Shown: one piece after another, positions 35,589-44,304 of the stretch
Position numbering within the stretch: the stretch's first letter is position 1
How the letters are laid out: each line of letters opens with the position of its first letter
Origin: an uncultured Sphingomonas sp.
GTDB lineage: Bacteria; Pseudomonadota; Alphaproteobacteria; Sphingomonadales; Sphingomonadaceae
Direction: 5' to 3'
Length of the DNA stretch: 64,000 bases
Assembly (NCBI GenBank): GCA_913775315.1
Contig: CAJYIX010000013.1
Coordinates: forward strand, 176,867 to 240,866
Notes under the pieces: generated by a model
The model's database searches: none
Seen by the model: the letters and a program-made list of their open reading frames with translations, nothing else
Told to the model about the DNA's origin: nothing
Made by a program: the position numbers and the translations under genes

Positions 35589-35658
35589 AGCTGCTCCCCG
35601 TGAATGATCGGCCCCGTCCATACCGATTGGCGCGCGACTGGCAAACCGGAGGACGGCG

Positions 35659-36384
35659 ATGACGATCGAGCGGCGCACCCATGTGTACGACGGCCCCGGC
35701 GGCCCGTTCGAGGGCGTCCTCGCCTTCGACGCCGACGCCACCGCCCCGCGCCCCGGCGTTCTCATCATTCCCAACGTCCTCGGCCAGAAGGAGGCCGACA
35801 ACCTCGTCGCTGAGCGGCTCGCCGGCCTCGGCTATGTCGGGTTCGCCGCCGACGTGTTCGGACAGGGCAACCGGACGACGCGCGAGTCGCCCGACCCGGC
35901 GGTCCACATGAACGCGCTCAACGCCGACCGCACCCTACTGCGCGATCGCCTCCACGCCAGCCTCGACGCGCTGAAGGCGCAACCGGAGGTGGATGCCGAG
36001 CGCACCGCCGCGATCGGCTATTGCTTCGGCGGCAAGTGCGTCCTCGACCTCGCGCGATCGGGCGCGAATGTCCGCGCCGTCGTCGCGTTCCACGGCCTGT
36101 TCGACCGCCCGGATTATGCGAACGTCACCCCGATCCGCCCGCGTATCCTCGTCTGCCACGGCTGGGCCGACCCGCTCGCTCCGCCCGACGCCGTGACCGC
36201 ACTCGCCGCCGAACTGACCGAGGGGGGCGCCCGGTGGCAGCTTCACGCCTATGGCCATGCCGGCCATGGCTTTACCGATGCCTCGATGAAAGGCTCGACC
36301 CGTCCCGGCTTTGGCTACGACGCCGCTGCCGACGTATCGAGCTGGGCGGCGATGACCCGTCTGCTCACCGAAACCCTCGCATGA
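35659..36384 (+). CDS. Dienelactone hydrolase family protein
   Basis: This 241-residue alpha/beta hydrolase has the cysteine nucleophile of the family in [12 protein letters not shown], the acid in [10 protein letters not shown] and His in GHAGHGFTD. It is about the length of clcD-type enzymes, but there are no aromatic-degradation genes nearby, so the substrate is open. Its stop overlaps the DUF2332 start as ATGA. Confidence 0.88.
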   Translation: MTIERRTHVYDGPGGPFEGVLAFDADATAPRPGVLIIPNVLGQKEADNLVAERLAGLGYVGFAADVFGQGNRTTRESPDPAVHMNALNADRTLLRDRLHASLDALKAQPEVDAERTAAIGYCFGGKCVLDLARSGANVRAVVAFHGLFDRPDYANVTPIRPRILVCHGWADPLAPPDAVTALAAELTEGGARWQLHAYGHAGHGFTDASMKGSTRPGFGYDAAADVSSWAAMTRLLTETLA

Positions 36385-37409
36385 GCGAGCGGCGCGTCCG
36401 CAGCGCCTTCCTTGCGCAGGCCGGGTTCTGCGCCACCATGGACGCGCCGCTTACCGGCCGCGTGGCGGCGGCGCTGGCCGAGGCGCTCGACGACACGACC
36501 GAAACCGGCCGCCGCGTGCTGGCGTGGCTGGGCAACCCGATCGAGGATGCGCTGCCGCTCCGCCTCGTCGGCGGCCTACGCGCGCTAACCCTTAACGGCA
36601 TAGCGGCCGACCTTGCCGCGCTGTTCGAGGGGCGCGGCGATCCGGTCCCCATTCTTGCCGCCGCGCTCCGCGACCACGACGCCGCGCTCCTCCCCTGGCT
36701 CGACGGCCCGCCGCAGACAAACGAGCCCGGCCGCTCGGCCGCGCTGATGCTCGGCCTGATGCTCGCCGCGCGCACCTTCGGCCAGCCGCTCGAATTGCTT
36801 GAGATCGGGTCGAGCGCCGGCCTCAACCTCCTGATCGGCCGCTATGCCTACGACCTCGGCGGCACGCTGGTCGGTCCGCCGTCGCCCGTCACGCTGCGGC
36901 CCGAGTGGCGCGGCGCGCCGCCTGAATCCGTCGCGGTCACGGTCGCCTCGACCCGCGGCGTCGACATCGCCCCGCTCGACCTCACCGACCATGCCGACGC
37001 CGATCGGCTGCGCGCCTATGTCTGGGCCGACCATCCCGACCGCGACGAACGCCTCGATGCGGCGATCGCGATGTTCGCCGCCGACCCGCCGCTGCTCGAA
37101 CGGGGCGATGCCGCCGACTGGGTCGAGACGCGCCTCGCCGAACCGCAACCGGCCGGCCACACCCGCGTCCTGATGCACTCGGTCGTCTGGCAATATCTCG
37201 GCCCCGAGCGACAGCGGCGCATTGCGGAAGCGCTCGATGCCGCCGGCAAGCGCGCCGCGCCCGACCGCCCGCTCGCCTGGGTGCGGCTGGAACCCGATCG
37301 CGACCTTGCCCGGCATCAGGTCCATGCGACGCTCTGGCCCGGCGGCGAGACGCATCACCTCGCCGCGAGCCACCCGCACGGCCGCTGGATCGAACCCGTC
37401 AGCCGCTGA
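36381..37409 (+). CDS. DUF2332 domain protein
   Basis: This 342-residue protein has the DUF2332 pattern: LEIGSSAGLNLLIGRYAYDL in the middle and HSVVWQYLGPERQRRI near the end. The GSSAGLN segment resembles a Rossmann-like methyltransferase loop, but no function is established. I chose ATG 36381 because of the ATGA overlap with the hydrolase gene. The last 11 bases overlap the end of the opposite transporter gene. Confidence 0.88.
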   Translation: MSERRVRSAFLAQAGFCATMDAPLTGRVAAALAEALDDTTETGRRVLAWLGNPIEDALPLRLVGGLRALTLNGIAADLAALFEGRGDPVPILAAALRDHDAALLPWLDGPPQTNEPGRSAALMLGLMLAARTFGQPLELLEIGSSAGLNLLIGRYAYDLGGTLVGPPSPVTLRPEWRGAPPESVAVTVASTRGVDIAPLDLTDHADADRLRAYVWADHPDRDERLDAAIAMFAADPPLLERGDAADWVETRLAEPQPAGHTRVLMHSVVWQYLGPERQRRIAEALDAAGKRAAPDRPLAWVRLEPDRDLARHQVHATLWPGGETHHLAASHPHGRWIEPVSR

Positions 37410-38670
37410 TCGCCTCGAGCGTCCGTTGCTTGGTTTCGGGAAACAAGCGCCAGACGACGAACGACTGGAGCAGCATCGCCGCCGCGAAGCCGTAGAACGG
37501 CAGCGCCGGCCCCGCGACGGTCAGCATTGGGAAGACGAACGCGATGACCGCATTGGCGATCCAGTGCGTCGCGCTGCCGATCGCCTGACCCCGCGCGCGC
37601 ACGTCGGTGGGGAAGATCTCGCTGAGATAAACCCAGATCACGGCGCCCTGCGACATGGCGAACGCGACGATGAAGAAGACGAGCAGCGGCAGCAGCCACC
37701 CCGCCCCCAGCACGCCGGCATAGGTGAGCGCGACACCCAGCAACGCGGCCGCGCACCCGAAGCCGCCGCCGATCAGCAGCGGCCGGCGCCCCACCTTATC
37801 GATGATAGCGATGCCCGCCAGCGTCGCGACCAGGTTGGCCGCGCCCACCGCCACCGCCTGCGTATCCGCCGACAGCCCCTCGAACCCGCCCGCGGCGAAG
37901 ATGTCGTTGAGGTAATAGAGGATCGCGTTGATGCCGGAGAGCTGGTTGAACAGCCCCACCGCTACCGCCAGCAGGATCGGCCCGCGATGCCGCCGCCAGT
38001 CGAGCCGGCCGCTCCCCTCCTTCGCATCCGGCATCGTCAGATCCACGCCCAGCCGCCCCGCCGCCTCTGCCGCCTCTGCCCGCCGCCCACGTGTGTTCAG
38101 CCAGCGCGGGCTCTGCGGCACGCCGGCCAGCAGGACGAGGAACAGCGCGGCGGGCAACGCCGCCGCCGCCAGCTTCACGCGCCACGCCAGATCGCCCGGC
38201 ACCACCGCGCCGATGATCCCGTTGACCAGATAGGCGGCGAGGATACCAACGACGATGTTGAGCTGGAACGTCCCCACCAGCCGCCCGCGCCGCTCGGGCG
38301 GGCTGATCTCGGCGATATAGACGGGGGCTAGCACCGAGGAGGCGCCGATCGCGAACCCGCCGATGAAACGGAACGCCGCGAACGCCCACAGCCCCGTCGC
38401 CAGCGAACAGCCGATCGCCGAGACGAGGTAGAAAAGTCCCACCCCGCGCAGCACCGTCCGGCTGCCATAGCGGTCGCCCGGCGCGCCGCTCAGCAGCGCG
38501 CCGGCCAGCGTCCCCCACAGCGCAGACGACACCGCGATCCCCATCGACACCGCATCGGGCGCGAAGCCGCCGCGCAGCGCCTCGGTCACGCCCGCGACGA
38601 CCGCCGTGTCGAACCCGAACAACAGTCCGCCCAGCGCCATCGCTCCGATCGCGCGTCCCTGCACGCTCAT
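37399..38670 (-). CDS. Sugar porter of the major facilitator superfamily
   Basis: This 423-residue protein has about 12 TM helices. Sugar porter marks are GFDTAVVAG in TM1, ERRGRLVGTFQ between TM4 and TM5, NQLSGINAILYY in TM7, DKVGRRPLL and, at the end, FPETKQRTLE. It is a proton-coupled hexose or pentose carrier of the XylE/GLUT type. ATG 38670 overlaps the halogenase stop as ATGA, so it belongs to the TonB receptor operon. Confidence 0.9.
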   Translation of the reverse strand: MSVQGRAIGAMALGGLLFGFDTAVVAGVTEALRGGFAPDAVSMGIAVSSALWGTLAGALLSGAPGDRYGSRTVLRGVGLFYLVSAIGCSLATGLWAFAAFRFIGGFAIGASSVLAPVYIAEISPPERRGRLVGTFQLNIVVGILAAYLVNGIIGAVVPGDLAWRVKLAAAALPAALFLVLLAGVPQSPRWLNTRGRRAEAAEAAGRLGVDLTMPDAKEGSGRLDWRRHRGPILLAVAVGLFNQLSGINAILYYLNDIFAAGGFEGLSADTQAVAVGAANLVATLAGIAIIDKVGRRPLLIGGGFGCAAALLGVALTYAGVLGAGWLLPLLVFFIVAFAMSQGAVIWVYLSEIFPTDVRARGQAIGSATHWIANAVIAFVFPMLTVAGPALPFYGFAAAMLLQSFVVWRLFPETKQRTLEAISG

Positions 38671-40175
38671 GCCGCGCGCCGGCCCTGGCGAGCAAGGAAG
38701 TCGGCGTGCGGCTCGGCCGTTCGCGCCGCCCGGTCGATCGCCTCGCGCATCCGCGCGAATGCCGTCAGCAATTCGGCTTCCCCCAGTTGGTCGGCGATCG
38801 GGCTCACGCGGTCGGGCAACAGGCCGAAGCCGGCATACAGGCTCAGCCAGCTCGGGTCCTGGAACGTGTCCCACTCGCGCCGCACGAACATCCCGCCCGC
38901 GCGCCACGCCTCGATCCGTTCCGCGAGCGCATCGGGCAGGTCGAGCCCACGCATCGCGTCCCAGAAGGGCTCACCCGGCCGCCGGTTCGCCCAGTAATGC
39001 AGCAGGATGAAGTCGCGGATCCGCTCGAACTCGAGCACCGACTGCCGGTTGTACGTCGCCGCCAGCCGCGGGTCGCAGCCGCGGTCGGGGAACAGCGCGA
39101 CGAACCGCTCCAGCGCCGACTGGATGAGGACGATGCTCGTCGATTCGAGCGGTTCGAGAAAGCCGCCCGACAGCCCCACGCCGACGACGTTGCCCGCCCA
39201 GAACTCGGCCCGATGCCCGGTGACAAAGCGCAGGCGGTTGGGCTCGGCAATCGGCTCGCCCTCCAGCACGGCGCGCAGACGCATCTCCGCATCCTCGTCG
39301 GACAGGTGTGCGCTGGAATAGACGATGCCGTTGCCCACGCGGTGCTGGAGGGGAATGTGCCAGCGCCAGCCCGCATCGTGCGCGGTCGCGGTCGTGAACG
39401 GCCGGTGCACCCCGGCGCTGCGGCACGGGATCGCAATCGCCCGATCGCAGGGCAGCCAGTGCCGCCAGTCGACATAAGGCACGCCCATTGCCTCGCCGAG
39501 CAGCAGGCTGCGGAACCCCGAGCAGTCGATCCAGAGGTCGCCCTCCACCGTGCGCCCGTCGATCAGCCGTACCGACCGTACCCCCGCCTCGCCCCGCGTC
39601 ACATCAACGATCCGTCCATCGACATGCGCGACGCCGTTCGCCAGCGACAACCGCCGCAACAGATGCGCGAACTTGGTCGCGTCAAAATGCAGCGCGAAGT
39701 TGAAGACGCCAAGGTCGCTGCCCGGCTGATTGGACGGCGGCAGGAACAGCCCGCGCTCTGCCAGCTGCGTGGCCAGACAGTAGTCGGCAAGTGGCAGGTC
39801 GTGGCCCGCCGCTTTCAGCTTCAACCAGTAATGGTGAAAGGCGACGCCGTTCGCGGGAACGCCATAAAGGCCGAAGGGATGGAAGAAGCCGTGCCCCGCG
39901 CCGCCCCAGCCCTCGAACCGGATGCCGTATTTGATCGTCCCCTCGGTCGCGGCGAGGACGTCGGGCTCCCCCAATTCCACCGCGGCGAGGAAATCGCGGA
40001 TCGCCGGCACCGTCGCCTCGCCGACGCCCACCGTGGCGATCTCGGCGCTGTCGACGACGGTAATCGTGACGGACAGATGCGACAGCCGCCGCGCAAGATA
40101 GGCGGCCGACATCCAGCCGGCGGTGCCGCCGCCGACGATGACGATGCTTCGGACGGCGTCCGTGCCCATCTGCAT
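38667..40175 (-). CDS. Tryptophan halogenase family flavoprotein
   Basis: This 502-residue protein has the FAD motif VIVGGGTAGWMSAAYLAR, an active-site lysine in EGTIKYGIRFEGW and the halogenase motif GWRWHIPLQ (WxWxIP). The fold signature is that of PrnA-like flavin halogenases. In sphingomonads and Caulobacter, such proteins are commonly encoded next to TonB receptors for sugars, and halogenation has not been shown for them generally. It sits 75 bases after the receptor gene and overlaps the MFS gene. True halogenase activity is uncertain. Confidence 0.88.
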   Translation of the reverse strand: MQMGTDAVRSIVIVGGGTAGWMSAAYLARRLSHLSVTITVVDSAEIATVGVGEATVPAIRDFLAAVELGEPDVLAATEGTIKYGIRFEGWGGAGHGFFHPFGLYGVPANGVAFHHYWLKLKAAGHDLPLADYCLATQLAERGLFLPPSNQPGSDLGVFNFALHFDATKFAHLLRRLSLANGVAHVDGRIVDVTRGEAGVRSVRLIDGRTVEGDLWIDCSGFRSLLLGEAMGVPYVDWRHWLPCDRAIAIPCRSAGVHRPFTTATAHDAGWRWHIPLQHRVGNGIVYSSAHLSDEDAEMRLRAVLEGEPIAEPNRLRFVTGHRAEFWAGNVVGVGLSGGFLEPLESTSIVLIQSALERFVALFPDRGCDPRLAATYNRQSVLEFERIRDFILLHYWANRRPGEPFWDAMRGLDLPDALAERIEAWRAGGMFVRREWDTFQDPSWLSLYAGFGLLPDRVSPIADQLGEAELLTAFARMREAIDRAARTAEPHADFLARQGRRAA

Positions 40176-40250
40176 TGCCGCTGGTCCTCCCCGAAAAAGA
40201 CGGTCCGCCGCCGCTGGTCTAGAGCGACGACGGACCCAGTGGGAAGAGCC

Positions 40251-43200
40251 TTAGAAGCGCGCGCGCACGCCCGCGATGAACCGCCGCTCGTACAGGTTTT
40301 CCCAAAGCACCTGATCCTCGAACGTGAGGTAATAGCGCTCGGTCTCGGCGGTCAGGTTCGACGCCTGGCCATAGATGGTGATCTGCGGCGTGATGTCGTA
40401 CGCGATCGAGGCGTCGAGATAGTGGGTCGGCTTCTGATACTGGGCCAGGCCGGTAATGCCCGCATAGTCCGACGACACCAGCCGCTCCGAGCGGTAGTTG
40501 TACGCGACGCGCGCCGACAGGCCGTACTTCTCGTACCAGAGCGCCACGTTCGCCTGATGCTTCGAATTGTCCTGGAACGGCTGCTTGTTGCCGGCGAGGT
40601 CGGTGCGACCCGTATCGCCGAGCGACAGCGTGTAGTTCGCGTCCACGCCGAACCCGCCGAAGAAACCGTCGACGCCGTAATCGGACAGCGACTGACGCGC
40701 CGAAACCTCAAGGCCCTTCAGCGTCCCGCCGGCACCCTGGACGATCGTGTTGACTGGCACCGTCCGGCGGATGACGCCGTCATTGTCGGGGATGTCGTTT
40801 CGGTTGATCGTCGCATTCTCGATGAAGCTCTCGACCGACAGGTAATAGGCGCCGACCGCGATCAGGCTCGACCGGCCGGTATAATATTCGAGGCTCGCCT
40901 CGACATTGTCCGACCGCCACGGATCGAGCTGCGGATTGCCGCGCGAATTGGCCCCCGTCGCGGCAAAGATCGGCGCGCCGCCGCCAGGATTGGTCTGAAT
41001 CGCATAATTGATGTTCAGACCACCGCCCCACTGGAGGAAGTCGAGCAGCGTCATCGTTTTCGAATAGGCAGCGCGCAGGCGGAGCTTGTCGGTGATGTCG
41101 AACGCAACGTTGAAGGCGGGAAGGAAGTCGGTGAAGTTGCGTTCCACCGTCACGTCGCCGCCGTCGACGCCCGAGACGCCGTAGGGCTGCGGCGCGCCGA
41201 CCACATTCTGGCGCACCTGGAAGCGGGTGTTGACGATTCGCACGCCGCCGTTGACGCGCACGGGCATCCCGAACAGCTCGCCCTCGCCATCGACCTGGAG
41301 ATAGCCCGAGATCTGCTGAAGATTGATGCCGAACGAGTCCGCCGGGTTCACGTTGTTGATGCTGCCCGGATAGAATTTGTTCTGGAACGCCTCGCTATCG
41401 TCCATCGCCTTGGGATCGAGGACATAGATGTTCGGCGCGCCCGACGCGGGCAGGCCGTACTGCTTCAAGAGGCCCGCAAATGCCGGGTCGTTGCCCTGCC
41501 GCGTCAGACCCGCGGTGTAGGGGACGCCGGCCGCGTCGCGCACCTGGCAGTTCTGATCGTTCAGGTTGACGTCGAACGCCTTCCACTTGACCAGACACCC
41601 CGCCGCCGGGTTGCCCGGATTGTCGGTGTTACCGGCATAGAAGGGTGAGACGCGCTCGAAGGTGAACTGCTCCACCGACCGCTCGCCGTAACGGGCGCCG
41701 AACTTCAGCGTGACGGCGTCGTTCGCCTTCCACTCGGCATCGCCGCGCACCGCCCACAGGTCGCCGTCCTGATAGACGTTGTTCTCCGAAGAGATCGTCT
41801 TCAGGCCATAGCGGCTCACGTCCTGCACCTGATTGAGGAACGCGTCGGAGAAGCCGAACACCGGCGCGCCCGACGAATAGTCGACCGTCGCCTTCTGGCT
41901 GTAGACGCGGTAACCGGTCGGGTTGAAGCGCCGGTCGCCGCCGACCGAGGCCGGATAGTTGCCGACGCCCTCATAGGCCCATTGATAACCATCGGTCAGG
42001 CTGAACTGGGCATAGCTCTGATCGCTCTTGCGGCTCGCCTTGCCATAGACGCCGCGCAGCGTCGCCTTGAAGTTGCTGTCGTTGTCCCAGTCGAGCTGCA
42101 GATTGTAGTTCTGCGATTCCGACTTGATCCGGAACGTCTCTGCATAGCTGTCGAAATTGGCGAGATCGTAGCTGTAGGTCTGGACGGTGTTGAGGTTGTA
42201 GCCGCCGACCACCGCGCCGGTGTCGCGCGAATTGGTTGGCAGGTACGGCGCCGACTGCCAGTCGACCATCTGGAACTGGAAGCCCGCGGTCCGGTCATAT
42301 TGCGTCTGGCGCGTGTAGAAGCCGTCGGCGGTGAGCTTCAGCGCGTCGGAGAGCTCGATCTGGAGCGAGGCATTGGCGCCGAACCGCTCGCGGCTGGTGA
42401 TGCGGTTCCAGGCGGTGTGCGACTGGGGCGTGATGAAGGTGTCGTTGGCGTCGCCGTCGCCGTTGACGTCGTAGCCGACGATCGCCCCCTGCGCATTGCG
42501 CACCGGGGTGCCACGGCTGACGGTCAGCGGAGCACAGCGCGTGCCGCCGATCGCGGGCACCACGCTGGTCGCCGCGGACGGGACGATGCACGAGGTGGCC
42601 GCGTTGTTGTCGGTGTTGGGCGTGGTGTCGTAAAGAATGTTGCCGGCGGCATCGCGACGATAATTGCCCGTCGCGAAGTCGCCCTGGTTGGTCGCGCTGC
42701 CGCCCTCGTTGCGCAGCGCCACGCCGTAATCCTGGATGCCGCGATAGCTGTTGGACAGCGTAAGGTCGCTGTACGCCGCCGACACGAGCAGGCCGACGCG
42801 GCCGCTATTGTAGGCGATCAGGCCGTTGAACGACGGGTTCCACTTCTTGACCTTGTCGCCATACTGCGCCTCCGCCGCGCCCGCGATCGTCAGGCCCTGC
42901 TTCAGGTCGAAGGGGCGACGCGTCAGCAGGTCGACCGTGCCCGACAGGCCCGCCTGCTGGAGCGAGGCAGTCGGCGACTTGAACACCGTCGCGCCGGAGA
43001 AGAGCTGCGAGGGGATGTCATTGAAGTTTGGCTGGACCGTCGTCACCGAGTTGGCGCCCAGGAACTGTTCGCCGTTCATCAGCGTGTTGACCTGCGGCAG
43101 GCCGCGGATGTTGATCGCGCCGCCCTCACCCGCCTCACGCCGGATCTGGACGCCGGAGATGCGCTGGAGCGAGTCGGAGATGGTGACGTCGGGCAGCTTG

Positions 43201-43451
43201 CCGATGTCCTGCGCGCTGATCGCCTCGACCACGCTCGATGCATTGCGCTTCACGTCGATCGCGCGCGCCTGTGCGGCGCGGATGCCGGTGACGATGATGT
43301 CGTCCTCGGCGCCCACCTGATCGGCCGGCGGCTCGGCGGCGGCGGGCGGATCGCCGGCGGGCGGCATTTCCTGTGCGAACGCCGGCGTCGCCAGCATGGC
43401 AAGTCCCGACGTTGCGAGCAGCAACGTCTGGCGAACGGTCATCCCCTTCAT
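40251..43451 (-). CDS. TonB-dependent receptor, TIGR01782-like large type
   Basis: This 1066-residue outer membrane receptor starts at ATG 43451 with GGGAGAAGG just upstream; GTG 43454 is possible. Signal peptide ends at ATPAFAQ. The segment DDIIVTGIRAAQARAID carries the TonB-box region. The plug follows (VVEAISAQDIGKLPDVTISD, SLQRISGVQIRREAG, then INIRGLPQVNTLMNGEQF), then a 22-strand barrel ending in RFIAGVRARF. This clade imports oligosaccharides in Caulobacter-like bacteria. It leads an operon with the halogenase-like protein and the sugar porter. Confidence 0.93.
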   Translation of the reverse strand: MKGMTVRQTLLLATSGLAMLATPAFAQEMPPAGDPPAAAEPPADQVGAEDDIIVTGIRAAQARAIDVKRNASSVVEAISAQDIGKLPDVTISDSLQRISGVQIRREAGEGGAINIRGLPQVNTLMNGEQFLGANSVTTVQPNFNDIPSQLFSGATVFKSPTASLQQAGLSGTVDLLTRRPFDLKQGLTIAGAAEAQYGDKVKKWNPSFNGLIAYNSGRVGLLVSAAYSDLTLSNSYRGIQDYGVALRNEGGSATNQGDFATGNYRRDAAGNILYDTTPNTDNNAATSCIVPSAATSVVPAIGGTRCAPLTVSRGTPVRNAQGAIVGYDVNGDGDANDTFITPQSHTAWNRITSRERFGANASLQIELSDALKLTADGFYTRQTQYDRTAGFQFQMVDWQSAPYLPTNSRDTGAVVGGYNLNTVQTYSYDLANFDSYAETFRIKSESQNYNLQLDWDNDSNFKATLRGVYGKASRKSDQSYAQFSLTDGYQWAYEGVGNYPASVGGDRRFNPTGYRVYSQKATVDYSSGAPVFGFSDAFLNQVQDVSRYGLKTISSENNVYQDGDLWAVRGDAEWKANDAVTLKFGARYGERSVEQFTFERVSPFYAGNTDNPGNPAAGCLVKWKAFDVNLNDQNCQVRDAAGVPYTAGLTRQGNDPAFAGLLKQYGLPASGAPNIYVLDPKAMDDSEAFQNKFYPGSINNVNPADSFGINLQQISGYLQVDGEGELFGMPVRVNGGVRIVNTRFQVRQNVVGAPQPYGVSGVDGGDVTVERNFTDFLPAFNVAFDITDKLRLRAAYSKTMTLLDFLQWGGGLNINYAIQTNPGGGAPIFAATGANSRGNPQLDPWRSDNVEASLEYYTGRSSLIAVGAYYLSVESFIENATINRNDIPDNDGVIRRTVPVNTIVQGAGGTLKGLEVSARQSLSDYGVDGFFGGFGVDANYTLSLGDTGRTDLAGNKQPFQDNSKHQANVALWYEKYGLSARVAYNYRSERLVSSDYAGITGLAQYQKPTHYLDASIAYDITPQITIYGQASNLTAETERYYLTFEDQVLWENLYERRFIAGVRARF

Positions 43452-43491
43452 CACCTTCTCCCGGATTTCGGCGACTGACGCGCCTTTATTA

Positions 43492-43532
43492 AAATCGATT
43501 TGTTTATCTGACGCCGGGCGTCAAACTGTCAA
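43492..43532 (-). promoter_or_regulatory. Promoter and palindromic operator of the TonB receptor operon
   Basis: On the minus strand TTGACA (plus 43527-43532), a 17-base spacer and AGATAA (43504-43509) form a good sigma-70 promoter. The spacer carries the perfect palindrome TGACGCC-C-GGCGTCA (43509-43523). A second palindrome, AAATCGATTT, lies just downstream at 43492-43501. Both are placed so that a bound repressor would block RNA polymerase. The nearby ROK repressor is an obvious candidate, without proof. Confidence 0.6.
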
Positions 43533-43599
43533 GCGTCGACACGCGCTGCAAGCGCTAGAACGCCCAAATAAACAGCATTATTTTTGGATTAAGTCAGAC

Positions 43600-44304
43600 T
43601 CAAAGCCCGCGCCGAGCGAGGACCGGCGACAGCAAACGTTCCATCGCGGCATAGCCCTCGGGCGTCGGGTGGACCCCGTCATAGGCGAGCGCCTTCGGGA
43701 TACCGCCGCGCCCGTCGGTCAGGGCGGGGCCGTAATCGATATGGGTCGCCCGCGTCTGTCGCGCATAGTCCGCGATCCAGCGATTGATCTCGGCGATCGG
43801 GCCTATGGTCTCCAGCCCCGGCCGCCACGGAAAGGACGCGGCGGGCGGTACGTTCGCCAGGATCACCGCGATGCCGTTGGCGCGCGCCAGCGTCGCCATC
43901 GCGGTAAGATTGTCGAAGCTTTGCTGGCGCGTCATCGGCCCGGTGTTGCCGGCGATGTCGTTGGTGCCGGCCATGATGTGCACGGCGCGCGGGCGAAGCG
44001 CGATCACGTCGGCCATCATCCGCACCAGCATCTGCGGCGTCGTCTGTCCGCTGATCCCGCGCCCGACGCGCCCCACGCGGAAGAAGTCGGGCCGCTTCTC
44101 GCGCCACCCCTGTGTGATCGAATCGCCCATGAAGACGATGCCGGTCTTCGCACCGCGTGCCTTCAGCGCCGCATTCTCCTCGGCATAGCGGCCGAGCCAT
44201 GCCCAATCCTCGCGCAGGCGGCGGTCGGCGGCATCGTCGGCGCGCGCCACGGCGGGAATCAGCGGCAGGACGGCACCCGCGGCAAAAAGCTGGCGTCGGT
44301 TCAT
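43600..44304 (-). CDS. Secreted SGNH/GDSL hydrolase
   Basis: This 234-residue protein starts at ATG 44304 (GTG 44307 would also fit). A signal peptide ends near AVARADD. Block I is FMGDSITQGW (Ser62), block II GRGISGQTTPQ, block III AGTNDIAGN, and block V DGVHPTPEG (Asp and His). This form is typical of carbohydrate acetyl esterases and of plant-polysaccharide loci. It follows the carboxylesterase and GH2 genes in the same operon and may remove acetyl groups from a glycan. Confidence 0.88.
   Translation of the reverse strand: MNRRQLFAAGAVLPLIPAVARADDAADRRLREDWAWLGRYAEENAALKARGAKTGIVFMGDSITQGWREKRPDFFRVGRVGRGISGQTTPQMLVRMMADVIALRPRAVHIMAGTNDIAGNTGPMTRQQSFDNLTAMATLARANGIAVILANVPPAASFPWRPGLETIGPIAEINRWIADYARQTRATHIDYGPALTDGRGGIPKALAYDGVHPTPEGYAAMERLLSPVLARRGL

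Noticed and set aside
41982-43478. 498-residue plus-strand frame opposite the TonB receptor
   Set aside because: Antisense shadow of a receptor with plug and barrel motifs.
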